Assembly (NCBI RefSeq): GCF_042680565.1
Contig: NZ_JBHUEJ010000045.1
Location: forward strand, 62,001-126,000
Direction: 5' to 3'
Origin: Ottowia flava
GTDB taxonomy: Bacteria; Pseudomonadota; Gammaproteobacteria; Burkholderiales; Burkholderiaceae_C
DNA length: 64,000 bases
Part shown: positions 40,733 to 49,231 of the stretch, piece after piece
Numbering within the stretch: the stretch's first letter is position 1
Layout of the letters: each line of letters begins with the position of its first letter
Position numbers and translations under genes: made by a program
The notes under the pieces: generated by a model
What the model was told of the DNA's origin: nothing
The model's input: only the letters and a program-made list of their open reading frames with translations
Database searches by the model: none

Positions 40733-42040
40733 ATGTCCGAACAACACGCCGTTCGCTCCTCCGCGCCCCACCGCTTGCTGCCGTTGGGCGCGGCCGTCCT
40801 GATCGCCTTCAGCCTGGCAGCGTGCGGCGGCGGTGACAAGAAGGATGCGCCTGCTGCCGCCGGTCCCGGCGCGGGCGGTGCCATGCCGCCACCGGAAGTC
40901 GCCGTGGTCACGGTGCAGCCAGGGACCGTGGGCCTGACAACCGAGCTGCCCGGCCGGCTGGAGCCCTCGCGCGTGGCCCAGGTCCGCGCCCGCGCCGCCG
41001 GCATCCTGCAAAAGCGCCTGTTCCAGGAAGGCAGCGATGTGCGCGCCGGGCAGAAGCTGTTCGCGATCGACCCTGCGCCCTATCAGGCGACGCTGCAAAC
41101 CGCGCAGGCGCAACTGGCGCAGGCCCAGGCACAGCTCGCGCAGACCAGCGGCACGGTGACGCGCTACCGCCCGCTGGTGGCGGCCAACGCGGTCAGCAAG
41201 CAGGAGTTTGACGCCGCCGTTGCTGCAGAAAAAGCGGCTCAAGCCCAGGTGGCGGCTGCGCGGGCAGCTATCAAATCTGCAGACATCAACGTCGGCTACG
41301 CCACCGTCACGGCGCCGATTTCCGGCCGCATCGGCCGCGCACTGGTGACCGAAGGCGCGCTGGTGGGCCAGGGCGACGCGACGCAACTGGCGGTGATCCA
41401 GCAGATCAACCCGCTGTACCTGAACATCACGCAATCCGCCTCGGACGCGATGAAACTGCGCCAACAGCTGTCCAAGGGCCAGCTGGAGCGCGATTCGGGC
41501 GTTCAGTCCGTCAAGATCGTGCTGGAAGACGGCACCGAATACAGCCAGCCCGGCCGCCTGCTCTTCTCGGACCAGACGGTCGACCCGGCCACCGGCCAGA
41601 TCCTGCTGCGCGCCGAGGTGCCCAACCCGCAGGGCGTGCTGCTGCCGGGCCTGTACGTGCGCGCGGTGATCGAGCAGGCACAGGTGGCCAACGCCATCCT
41701 GCTGCCGCAGCAAGCCGTGACGCGCGGCAGCCATGGCGACAGCGTGATGGTGGTCGCCGCCGACGGCGCTGTGGGTCCGCGCCCGATCAAGATCGGTGGC
41801 CAGAAAGGCACCGATTGGATCGTGACCGAAGGCCTGAAGCCGGGCGAGCAGGTGATGGTCGAAGGCGCCATGAAGCTGATGTTCGGTGCGAAGAAGGTCA
41901 AGCCCGTGGCTTGGGACCCGAACAAGCCCAAAGCCGGCGCCCCTGGTGCGGCGGCAGCTCCTGCTTCAGGAGCGTCCCGTGCACCGGCATCCGCCGCGTC
42001 GGCCCCCGCTGCAGCGCCCGCCTCGGCCGCGTCCCGTTGA
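40733..42040 (+). CDS. RND efflux periplasmic adaptor (MexA/AcrA/TtgA-like lipoprotein)
   Basis: 435-residue membrane-fusion protein linking the pump to the outer-membrane channel. The signal ends with lipobox SLAAC, lipidation at C31. Lipoyl half-motifs (VRARAAGILQKRLFQEGSDV and VTAPISGRIGRALVTEG), a helical hairpin rich in Gln/Ala (QAQLAQAQAQLAQTSG), and beta-barrel and membrane-proximal domains with LLPGLYVRAVI and AVTRGSHGDSVMV are all present. The Ala/Pro-rich C-terminus is unstructured. First gene of a three-gene operon. Confidence 0.94.
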   Translation: MSEQHAVRSSAPHRLLPLGAAVLIAFSLAACGGGDKKDAPAAAGPGAGGAMPPPEVAVVTVQPGTVGLTTELPGRLEPSRVAQVRARAAGILQKRLFQEGSDVRAGQKLFAIDPAPYQATLQTAQAQLAQAQAQLAQTSGTVTRYRPLVAANAVSKQEFDAAVAAEKAAQAQVAAARAAIKSADINVGYATVTAPISGRIGRALVTEGALVGQGDATQLAVIQQINPLYLNITQSASDAMKLRQQLSKGQLERDSGVQSVKIVLEDGTEYSQPGRLLFSDQTVDPATGQILLRAEVPNPQGVLLPGLYVRAVIEQAQVANAILLPQQAVTRGSHGDSVMVVAADGAVGPRPIKIGGQKGTDWIVTEGLKPGEQVMVEGAMKLMFGAKKVKPVAWDPNKPKAGAPGAAAAPASGASRAPASAASAPAAAPASAASR

Positions 42041-42057
42041 TTTGCTAGGACGCTCGC

Positions 42058-45000
42058 ATGGCCAAGTTTTTTATTGACCGACCCATCTTTGCGTGGGTCA
42101 TCGCGCTGTTCCTGATGGTGCTGGGCGCCATCTCGATCACGCAGTTGCCCATCGCCCAGTACCCGACGGTCGCTCCGCCCACGGTGGTGGTATCTGCCGC
42201 TTACCCCGGCGCCTCGGCTCAAACCCTGGAAGACGCCGTGCTGTCGGTGATCGAGCGTGAAATGAACGGCTCGCCCGGGCTGGCATACATGGAGTCGGTG
42301 GCGCAGGCCAACGGCACCGGCTCGATCACGCTGAGCTTCGAGCCCGGCACCAACATCGATCTGGCGCAGGTGGACGTGCAGAACCGCCTGTCGCGCGCCA
42401 CGCCGCGCCTGCCTTCGGCGGTGAACCAGCAGGGCGTGCGGGTGGAGAAATCCGCCTCCAACTTCCTGCTGTTCGTGATGCTGTCTTCGGACGACCCCGG
42501 CACCGACATCAACGACATTTCCGACTACGCCTCGCGCAACGTGCTGCCCGAGCTGCAGCGCCTGCCCGGCATTGGCCAGGTGCAGCTGTTCGGCGCCGAG
42601 CGCGCCATGCGCATCTGGGTCGAGCCGGCCAAGCTGCAGAGCTACAACCTATCGACCGCCGACGTCGCCAGCGCCATCAGCCAGCAGAACGCACAGGTGG
42701 CGGGCGGCAGCATCGGCGATCTGCCGCTGGCGCTGGGCCAGACCATGAGCGCTACCGTGGTCGTGGCCGGCCAGCTGGCCAACGTGGAGCAGTTCAGCAA
42801 CATCGTGCTGCGCGCCAACGCCGACGGCAGCACCGTGCGCCTGAAAGACGTGGCCCGGGTCGAACTGGGTGCTCAAAGCTACGCGACCTCGGCCCGTCTG
42901 AACGGCAAGCCCGGCGCCGGCCTGGGTGTACAGCTGTCGCCCAGCGGCAACGCCTTGGCCGCCGCCCAGGAAGTGCGTGCGCGCATGACGCAGCTGCAGC
43001 AGTTCTTCCCCGCCGGCATGAAGTGGGTGGTGCCCTACGACTCGTCCGACTTCGTGCGCATCTCGATCACCGAAGTGGTCAAGACACTGCTGGAAGCCGT
43101 TGCGCTGGTGTTCCTGGTGATGTTCCTGTTCCTGCAGAACTGGCGCTACACGGTCATTCCGACCATTGTGGTGCCCGTGGCGCTGCTGGGCACGTTCGCG
43201 GCGCTGCTGGCCTTCGGCATGTCGATCAACGTGCTGACCATGTTCGGCATGGTGCTGGTGATCGGTATCGTGGTGGACGACGCCATCGTGGTGGTGGAGA
43301 ACGTCGAACGGATCATGGCCGAGGAAGGCCTGCCCCCACTGGAGGCCACGCGCAAGGCCATGGGCCAGATCTCCGGCGCCATCATCGGCGTGACCGTGGT
43401 GCTGATCGCGGTGTTCGTCCCGCTGGCCTTCTTTGCCGGCTCGGTCGGCAACATCTACCGCCAGTTCTCGGCGGTGATGGCGGTGTCGATCTTCTTCTCT
43501 GCCTTCATGGCTCTGTCGCTCACGCCCGCGCTGTGCGCCACGCTGCTCAAGCCGATCGACGACCACCACGCCGAGAAGCGCGGTTTCTTCGGCTGGTTCA
43601 ACCGCCGGTTCAACCGCACGGCCAAGGGCTACGAAAGTATCGTGGGCAAGCTGCTGCGCCGCTCCGGCAGCCTGATGGTCGTGTACCTGGCGCTCGCCGT
43701 GGGTGCGGGTTGGCTGTACGCGCGCCTGCCCACCGGCTTCCTGCCGAACGAAGACCAGGGCACGATGCTGGTCAACATGCAGCTGCCGCCCGGTGCCACG
43801 CTGGACCGCACGATCGGCGTGATCGAACAGGTCGAGAACTACATCCTCAAACAGCCTGAAGTGGCCAGCATGGTCGCGGTCGCGGGCTTCTCGTTTGCCG
43901 GTCAGGGCCAGAACGCCGCGCTGTCCTTTATCTCGCTCAAGCCCTGGGACGAACGCAAGGGCGCCGAGCACTCGGTCGACGCCATCGTCAAGCGTGCGAT
44001 GGGGGCCTTGTCGGGCGTCAAGGACGCGTTCATCTTCCCCTTAAGCCCGCCGCCGATTCCTGAACTGGGCGTCAGCTCCGGCTTCAACTTCCGGCTGCAG
44101 GACCGCGGTGGCAAGGGCCACGACGCGCTGCTGGCGGCGCGCAACCAGATGCTGGGCATGGCCATGCAAAGCAAGGTGCTGGACGGCGTGCGCCCCGACG
44201 GGCTGGAAGACGCGCCCCAACTGCAGATCAACATCGACCGCGACAAGGCGGCCGCGCAGGGCGTGACCTTTGCCGCCATCAACAACGCGATTTCGGCGTC
44301 GCTCGGCTCGGCCTACGTCAACGACTTCCCCAACCAGGGGCGCCTGCAGCGCGTGATCATCCAGGCCGACGCACCCGCGCGCATGCAGCCGGAAGACATC
44401 CTGCAGCTGACCGCGCTGAACAGCAAAGGACAGGCGGTGCCGCTGTCCGCCTTCGCCTCGACCCAGTGGATCACGGGCGCCATGCAGACGATCCGCTACA
44501 ACGGCTACCCGTCGATGCGCATTTCCGGCGCTGCCAAGGCCGGGCACTCCACCGGCGAAGCGATGAAGGAAATGGAAGCGCTGGCGGCCAAGCTGCCGGA
44601 AGGCTTTGGCTACGAGTGGACCGGCCAGTCGCGCGAGGAAAAACTCGCCGGCAACCAGGCGCTGATCCTGTACGGCTTCGCCATCCTGGCGGTGGTGCTG
44701 GCGCTGGCCGCGCTGTACGAAAGCTGGTCGATCCCGCTGGCGGTGATTCTGGTGGTGCCGCTCGGCGTGCTGGGCGTGCTGCTGGCGGTGACCAGTCGAG
44801 GGATGTTGAATGACGTGTACTTCCAGGTGGGGCTGATCACCATCATCGGTCTGTCCGCGAAGAACGCCATCCTGATCATTGAGTTCGCGAAAGACCTGCA
44901 GGCCCAGGGCCTCAGCGCGCTGGAATCGGCGCTGGCCGCGGCGCACCTGCGGTTCCGCCCGATCATCATGACCTCGCTGGCGTTCACGCTGGGCGTCGTG

Positions 45001-45321
45001 CCTCTGGCCACGTCCAGCGGGGCAGGCGCGGCCAGCCAGCGCGCCATCGGCACCGGGGTGATCGGCGGCATCGTCGTCGGCACCTTGCTCGCCGTGTTCT
45101 TCGTGCCGATCTTCTTTGTGGTGGTGCGCAAGTTCTTCAAGAGCTCGCAGCGCGAGCAGGAGCGCTTTGCCGAGCACGCGGCGCAGTCGGGCATCACGCC
45201 TGAAGCGGCACGCCACTACGTCGAGGATGCGGAGTCCAACCTTTCCGAGGCCGACCGCCGCGCCCTGCACGACGGTGCGCACGACGCCCCGCAGCCCAAC
45301 CCCCCTAAGGATCAACCATGA
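42058..45321 (+). CDS. RND multidrug efflux pump permease (AcrB/MexB/TtgB-like, HAE1)
   Basis: 1087-residue proton-driven drug exporter. It opens MAKFFIDRPIFAWVIALFLM. The proton-relay Asp pair is D407/D408 in VVDDAIVVVENV, at the same numbering as AcrB; the partner Lys is about K935 in LSAKNAILIIEFAKD. Twelve helices and two large periplasmic loops are present, including GLAYMESVAQANG and the second-half loop beginning GFLPNEDQGTMLVNMQLPPG. The C-terminal extension of about 40 polar residues exceeds AcrB. It ends with an ATGA overlap into the outer-membrane gene. Confidence 0.96.
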   Translation: MAKFFIDRPIFAWVIALFLMVLGAISITQLPIAQYPTVAPPTVVVSAAYPGASAQTLEDAVLSVIEREMNGSPGLAYMESVAQANGTGSITLSFEPGTNIDLAQVDVQNRLSRATPRLPSAVNQQGVRVEKSASNFLLFVMLSSDDPGTDINDISDYASRNVLPELQRLPGIGQVQLFGAERAMRIWVEPAKLQSYNLSTADVASAISQQNAQVAGGSIGDLPLALGQTMSATVVVAGQLANVEQFSNIVLRANADGSTVRLKDVARVELGAQSYATSARLNGKPGAGLGVQLSPSGNALAAAQEVRARMTQLQQFFPAGMKWVVPYDSSDFVRISITEVVKTLLEAVALVFLVMFLFLQNWRYTVIPTIVVPVALLGTFAALLAFGMSINVLTMFGMVLVIGIVVDDAIVVVENVERIMAEEGLPPLEATRKAMGQISGAIIGVTVVLIAVFVPLAFFAGSVGNIYRQFSAVMAVSIFFSAFMALSLTPALCATLLKPIDDHHAEKRGFFGWFNRRFNRTAKGYESIVGKLLRRSGSLMVVYLALAVGAGWLYARLPTGFLPNEDQGTMLVNMQLPPGATLDRTIGVIEQVENYILKQPEVASMVAVAGFSFAGQGQNAALSFISLKPWDERKGAEHSVDAIVKRAMGALSGVKDAFIFPLSPPPIPELGVSSGFNFRLQDRGGKGHDALLAARNQMLGMAMQSKVLDGVRPDGLEDAPQLQINIDRDKAAAQGVTFAAINNAISASLGSAYVNDFPNQGRLQRVIIQADAPARMQPEDILQLTALNSKGQAVPLSAFASTQWITGAMQTIRYNGYPSMRISGAAKAGHSTGEAMKEMEALAAKLPEGFGYEWTGQSREEKLAGNQALILYGFAILAVVLALAALYESWSIPLAVILVVPLGVLGVLLAVTSRGMLNDVYFQVGLITIIGLSAKNAILIIEFAKDLQAQGLSALESALAAAHLRFRPIIMTSLAFTLGVVPLATSSGAGAASQRAIGTGVIGGIVVGTLLAVFFVPIFFVVVRKFFKSSQREQERFAEHAAQSGITPEAARHYVEDAESNLSEADRRALHDGAHDAPQPNPPKDQP

Positions 45322-46862
45322 TGGGCACACGCTCCCTCGTCCTCCCCACCGCGGGCACGCCGCGCTTGCGCGTGCTGGCCGCCGCAGCCCTGATGGTGGT
45401 GCTGACCGGCTGCTCGCTGGTCCCCCAATACGAGCGCCCCGCCGCGCCAGTGGCTACCGACTGGCCGGCCAGCGCCGGCGCCCAGCCGGAAGGCCTGATC
45501 GCCGCGGCCGACCTGCCATGGCAGCAGTTCGTGCAGGACGAGCAGCTGCGCCAGCTGGTTCAGCTGGCGCTGGACAACAACCGCGACCTGCGCGTGGCGG
45601 TGCAGAACATCGAGCAGGCGCGCGCGCAATACCAGATTCGCCGCGCCGACCAGGTGCCCACGCTGGGCGCCAGCGCCGGCGGCACGCGCTCGGCACCCAA
45701 CCCGTATGCGGCGATGGGCGGCTCCAGCGTGTCCTCGCAGTACTCGGTCGGCATCGGCGTTTCGGCATGGGAACTGGACTTCTTCGGCCGCGTCGCCGCG
45801 CTCAAGGATGTGGCCTTGGCCAACTACCTGGCGACGGAAGAAGCGCGCAAGAGCGCCCAGATCAGCCTGATCGCCAGCGTGGCCAGCACCTGGCTGCAGC
45901 TGAAGACCGACACCGAGTTGCAAGCCCTGGCCGAGCGCACGCTGGCCACACGCGACCAGTCGCTGCGCCTGACCAAGCTGCGCTTTGACAACGGCGTCTC
46001 GTCGGCGCTCGACATGCGCCAAGCCGAATCCCTCAGCGCCAGCGCGCAGGCCACGCGCGCCCAGCAGGCACGTCTGCGCGCGCAGGACATCAACCTGCTC
46101 ACGCTGTTGGTCGGCCAGCCGCTGCCGGACGAATTGATCCCGGCCGTGCCGCCGGTCAACCTGGCCGCGGCGCCCAACGATTTGACCAAACCGACGGCCG
46201 CCGTCGAGCCGGCCGCCCCGCTGCCCGGCTTTGCCGAAGTGCCGGCCGGCCTGCCGTCGGACCTGCTGCTGCGCCGCCCGGACATCCGCGCGGCCGAACA
46301 GCAGCTGATTGGGGCCAACGCCAACATCGGCGCGGCGCGCGCCAACTTCTTCCCACGCATCACGCTGACCGGCTCGCTCGGGCGCGTCAGCAGCGACCTG
46401 GACGGCCTGTTCGGCTCCGGTGGCATGAGGGCCTGGTCGTTCGGCCCCAGCATCACGCTGCCGATCTTCGACATGGGCCGCAACCAAGCAGGCCTGGATT
46501 CCGCCAAGGCCGGGCGCGAGATCGCCGTGGCGCAGTACGAGAAGAGCATCCAGACGGCGTTCCGCGAAGTGGCCGACGCCCTGGCTGGCCGCGCCACGCT
46601 TGCCGATCAGCTGGCCGCGCTGACCGCCCAAGCCGTGGCCGAACGCGACCGCTTCCGTCTGGCCGACCTGCGCTACCGCAACGGCATCGCCAGCTACCTC
46701 GACCTGCTGGACGCGCAGCGTTCGCTGTTTGCGATCGAGCAGGCGCTCGCCCAGACCCAGTTCGCACAGCGTGCCAACGAGGTGCAGCTGTACAAGGCGC
46801 TGGGCGGCGGCTGGACCGAGCCCGCACCGCAAGCCATGTCTGCCGCCACACCGGCAAGCTGA
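45318..46862 (+). CDS. RND efflux outer-membrane channel lipoprotein (OprM/TtgC-like)
   Basis: 514-residue TolC-type channel. The signal ends with lipobox VLTGC, lipidation at about C32. Two repeated OEP halves are present; typical NodT/OprM strings are YERPAAPV, WELDFFGRVAAL, LRRPDIRAAEQQLIGANANIGAARANFFPRI (quoted in part) and LRYRNGIASYLDLLDAQRSLF. It completes the tripartite pump with the preceding adaptor and permease genes and is translationally coupled to the latter. A 9-bp inverted repeat follows the gene. Confidence 0.94.
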   Translation: MMGTRSLVLPTAGTPRLRVLAAAALMVVLTGCSLVPQYERPAAPVATDWPASAGAQPEGLIAAADLPWQQFVQDEQLRQLVQLALDNNRDLRVAVQNIEQARAQYQIRRADQVPTLGASAGGTRSAPNPYAAMGGSSVSSQYSVGIGVSAWELDFFGRVAALKDVALANYLATEEARKSAQISLIASVASTWLQLKTDTELQALAERTLATRDQSLRLTKLRFDNGVSSALDMRQAESLSASAQATRAQQARLRAQDINLLTLLVGQPLPDELIPAVPPVNLAAAPNDLTKPTAAVEPAAPLPGFAEVPAGLPSDLLLRRPDIRAAEQQLIGANANIGAARANFFPRITLTGSLGRVSSDLDGLFGSGGMRAWSFGPSITLPIFDMGRNQAGLDSAKAGREIAVAQYEKSIQTAFREVADALAGRATLADQLAALTAQAVAERDRFRLADLRYRNGIASYLDLLDAQRSLFAIEQALAQTQFAQRANEVQLYKALGGGWTEPAPQAMSAATPAS

Positions 46863-46871
46863 GGGCCCTGC

Positions 46872-46905
46872 GACTGCCGGGCGGGGGTCCGGCAGTCCCT
46901 ATAAT
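46872..46905 (+). promoter_or_regulatory. Inverted repeat and -10 box upstream of cytochrome c gene
   Basis: GACTGCCGG (46872-46880) / CCGGCAGTC (46889-46897), a perfect 9-bp inverted repeat ending 2 bp before TATAAT (46900-46905). It could be the weak terminator of the efflux operon, an operator over the -35 region, or both. No good -35 box is seen. Confidence 0.5.
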
Positions 46906-46985
46906 CAGCGGTTGCCGCGCGCGCGTTCGATGTGCCGCGCTGCGCTTTTTTTTCGACACCCACGACGAGAGTCCCCGAGGACGCC

Positions 46986-47885
46986 ATGAGCGACATCACG
47001 CACGAGGAAGCACACACCGGCCCGATCAAGACCCCCAAGCAGCTGTTCTGGGTCAGCGTGGGGGCTTTCGTGCTTCCGGTGTTCATCATCATCGGCCTCG
47101 TCTATTTCGTGACCACCAGCAACAAGCTGGCGCCCGGCGCGACCGACGTGGAACGCGGCATTGCCGAGCGCCTGCAGAAGATCGGCACGGTGGAAGTGCG
47201 TGACGCCAACCGCCCGCTGGTGGCCGGCGCCGAGGTCTACAAGGCCCAGTGCGCGGCCTGCCACGCCACCGGCACCGCCGGCGCGCCCAAGTTTGAAGAC
47301 ACCGCCGCCTGGGCGCCCCGCATTGCCCTCGGTTTCGACACGCTGGTGCAGTCCGCGCTGAAGGGCAAGGGCGGCATGGCTCCGCAAGGTGGCGGCAACT
47401 TCACCGACACTGAAATCGCTCGCGCCGTGGCCTACATGGCCAACGCCGCTGGTGCCAAGTTCACCGAGCCGGCTGCGCCCGCTGCCGGCGGCAGCGCCGC
47501 GGCTTCGGCCGAGGCTGCCCCGGCGCCTGCGGCCGCTGCCGCGCCTGCCGCTGCACCGGCTGCAACCCCCGCTCCGGCGGCCCCCGCGTCGGCCGAGGCA
47601 GCACCCGCTGCGGCCGCCCCCGCGGCAGCCACCGCCGCGGTCGACCCTGCCGTGGGCAAGGCGCTGTACGACAAGAGCTGCGTGGCCTGCCACGGCGCTG
47701 GCGTGGCCGGTGCCCCGAAGTTTGGCGACAAGGCGGCCTGGGCGCCCTACCTGGCCACTGGCATCGACACCATGCTGAAAGTGGCGATCACCGGCAAGGG
47801 CGCCATGCCCCCGCGTGGCGCCTCCACCGCCACCGACGACGAACTGCGTGCCGCCATTCAGTACATGGCGGACGCGGCCAAGTAA
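46986..47885 (+). CDS. Membrane-anchored diheme cytochrome c (c5-like)
   Basis: 299 residues. One uncleaved membrane helix (LFWVSVGAFVLPVFIIIGLVY) anchors two periplasmic class I cytochrome domains. The first haem site is C89-x2-C92-H93 (CAACH), with axial Met in KGGMAPQG; the second is C232-x2-C235-H236 (CVACH), with Met in KGAMPPRG. An Ala/Pro linker of about 50 residues joins them. Such proteins shuttle electrons to terminal oxidases in betaproteobacteria. It has its own promoter-like -10 and a strong terminator, so it is probably monocistronic. Confidence 0.9.
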   Translation: MSDITHEEAHTGPIKTPKQLFWVSVGAFVLPVFIIIGLVYFVTTSNKLAPGATDVERGIAERLQKIGTVEVRDANRPLVAGAEVYKAQCAACHATGTAGAPKFEDTAAWAPRIALGFDTLVQSALKGKGGMAPQGGGNFTDTEIARAVAYMANAAGAKFTEPAAPAAGGSAAASAEAAPAPAAAAAPAAAPAATPAPAAPASAEAAPAAAAPAAATAAVDPAVGKALYDKSCVACHGAGVAGAPKFGDKAAWAPYLATGIDTMLKVAITGKGAMPPRGASTATDDELRAAIQYMADAAK

Positions 47886-47903
47886 GTCTTTCGCTGCCAC
47901 CAC

Positions 47904-47933
47904 AAAAAAGCCGCTCCCTCGAGCGGCTTTTTT
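47904..47933 (+). terminator. Bidirectional rho-independent terminator
   Basis: AAAAAAGCCGCTC, loop CCTC, GAGCGGCTTTTTT: 13-bp paired arms with A and T tracts. Serves the cytochrome gene and may also serve the leftward gene from 48548. Confidence 0.9.
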
Positions 47934-47934
47934 G

Positions 47935-47995
47935 ATGTTTTATGCCGCTGGCCCTACAGCCACCTGCGCAAGCAGCTATCAAAGTTGAAGTAATC
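47935..47995 (-). repeat. dispersed ~60-bp element, copy 13
   Basis: Reverse orientation: GCTGGCCCTACAGCCACCTG, CGCAAGCAGCTATC, then AAAGTTGAAGTAATC as a degraded head. Between convergent genes, abutting the stop codon at 47994. Confidence 0.82.
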
Positions 47996-48548
47996 AGCCC
48001 GTCGCAGGCGCCTTGCCTGACGCCGCCTGCGGGCTGAGCACGTAGCCACCCAGCGCCGGCAGGCTGGCGCTGTCCACCTCGCGCGGTATCCAGCGCCCGG
48101 CGTCCACCGCGTCGGCCAGCAGGCCCATGTCCTGCGTGTGCACCAGGCCCAGGCCGCGGTCGGCCTGCAGGAAGACGCGGCCCTGCTCGTCCACCAGCGC
48201 CTCCTGCACCTGCGCCGGCCGGCCGTCCTGCGCCGTGACGCTGCCATCGTCCGCCAGCCGCCAGACCCAGGGCGCGGCTTCCAGCTCGACGAACACGCGC
48301 TGCGGCCCGTTCTGAAAGAACCAGCGTCCCTGCTCGTCGGGCTGGTAGTTGCGCTGGATGAAGGCGACCAGCTTTTCGTGCACCAGGCGCGAGCCCTTGG
48401 CGCCGGGCACGCCGCTGGTGAACGTGCCCAGCGCCTGGGCCTCGCCGTCGCGCAGGTACCAGTCACCACGCGCGTCCAGGCCCAGCCAGCCGTAGCAATG
48501 CGGCACGTTCGGCCACTTGGCCATGGCCTGCAACACGATGTCGTCCAT
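47994..48548 (-). CDS. Conserved betaproteobacterial DUF protein (DUF2946-annotated type)
   Basis: 184 residues, soluble, no signal peptide. The start MDDIVLQAMAKWPNVPHCYGWLGLDARGDWYLRD and the middle FIQRNYQPDEQGRWFFQNGPQRVFVELEAAP (parts quoted) match a family of unknown function common in Burkholderiales; I am unsure of the DUF number (2944 or 2946). No catalytic residues are evident. MDDIV at 48548 is the family-like start; ATGs 9 and 45 bp upstream are alternatives. Divergent from speD. Confidence 0.78.
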   Translation of the reverse strand: MDDIVLQAMAKWPNVPHCYGWLGLDARGDWYLRDGEAQALGTFTSGVPGAKGSRLVHEKLVAFIQRNYQPDEQGRWFFQNGPQRVFVELEAAPWVWRLADDGSVTAQDGRPAQVQEALVDEQGRVFLQADRGLGLVHTQDMGLLADAVDAGRWIPREVDSASLPALGGYVLSPQAASGKAPATG

Positions 48549-48621
48549 GCGGGCCATGATACGCGGCGCGCAACGGAGAGCGCGTCGATCCATTCAGATG
48601 GGTGAATGGAACGTGCGCCTT

Positions 48622-48641
48622 ATTCCGTAACGGAATATAAT
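48622..48641 (+). promoter_or_regulatory. speD promoter -10 with overlapping palindrome
   Basis: ATTCCG-TAA-CGGAAT (48622-48636), a perfect 15-bp palindrome whose last base starts TATAAT (48636-48641). The -35 region is poor. The palindrome is placed to repress or activate transcription of speDE, and perhaps the divergent gene. Confidence 0.6.
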
Positions 48642-48787
48642 CATGGGTTTTTCGCCCAAGCTGCAGCCTGGCCGTGCGACGCCCCTTGCACGCCGCCAAC
48701 GCCACCCGCGCTGCACGCCCTCCGGCGGCCTCGCCCAGCGGCCCGTTCGGCGCCCGCTGCCCACAAATGTCGACCCTGGAGAATGGC

Positions 48788-49231
48788 ATGCAGCCACTGC
48801 AAACCACCCCTCGTTCCGCATTGGCCCTGGCCTCTGCCCCTGACACCACCCGCCTGCGCCCCGTGGCACGCAAGGCGCCCGGCCTGCACCTGATCGGCGA
48901 CCTGCACGGTTGCCGCTGCGACGCGCGCCTGATGCACGACGCGGCCTACCTCGAAGCCTTCTGCAAACGCGCCGTGGCCGACGCGGGCCTGACCACCGTC
49001 GGCGCGCTGTTCCACAGTTTCGGCGAAGGCGCGGGCGTGACGGGCTGCATCGTGCTGGCCGAATCGCACCTGTCGATCCACACCTGGCCAGAAGACGGCT
49101 ACGTCACGCTCGACGTGTACGTGTGCAGCTACAGCACCGACAACAGCGCCAGCGCGCAGCAGCTGTTCGACACCGTGGCCACCGCCTTCGGCCCGACCGA
49201 GCCGCACCTGCACCGCGTCGAACGCGCATGA
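48788..49231 (+). CDS. speD: S-adenosylmethionine decarboxylase proenzyme (small, type 1b-like)
   Basis: 147-residue proenzyme supplying decarboxylated SAM for spermidine synthesis. It self-cleaves before Ser93 in AESHLSIHTWPE, generating the pyruvoyl cofactor. Conserved His in the same motif and Cys about 113 in LDVYVCS support catalysis. The length fits the short Bacillus/archaeal type rather than the 264-residue E. coli type. ATG 48788 has GGAG 7 bp upstream; ATG 48767 would add seven residues. The gene overlaps speE by ATGA. Confidence 0.93.
   Translation: MQPLQTTPRSALALASAPDTTRLRPVARKAPGLHLIGDLHGCRCDARLMHDAAYLEAFCKRAVADAGLTTVGALFHSFGEGAGVTGCIVLAESHLSIHTWPEDGYVTLDVYVCSYSTDNSASAQQLFDTVATAFGPTEPHLHRVERA

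Noticed and set aside
41264..41287. GCAGCTATCAAATCTGCAGA in the RND adaptor gene resembles the repeat head and core
   Set aside because: It encodes a conserved part of the adaptor leading into VTAPISGRIG, so the match is probably coincidental.
48643..48843. Possible upstream open frame overlapping the speD start
   Set aside because: Its ATG is only 2 bp from the -10 box, so the transcript probably starts after it; the sequence is Arg/Pro-rich shadow-like and lacks an RBS.
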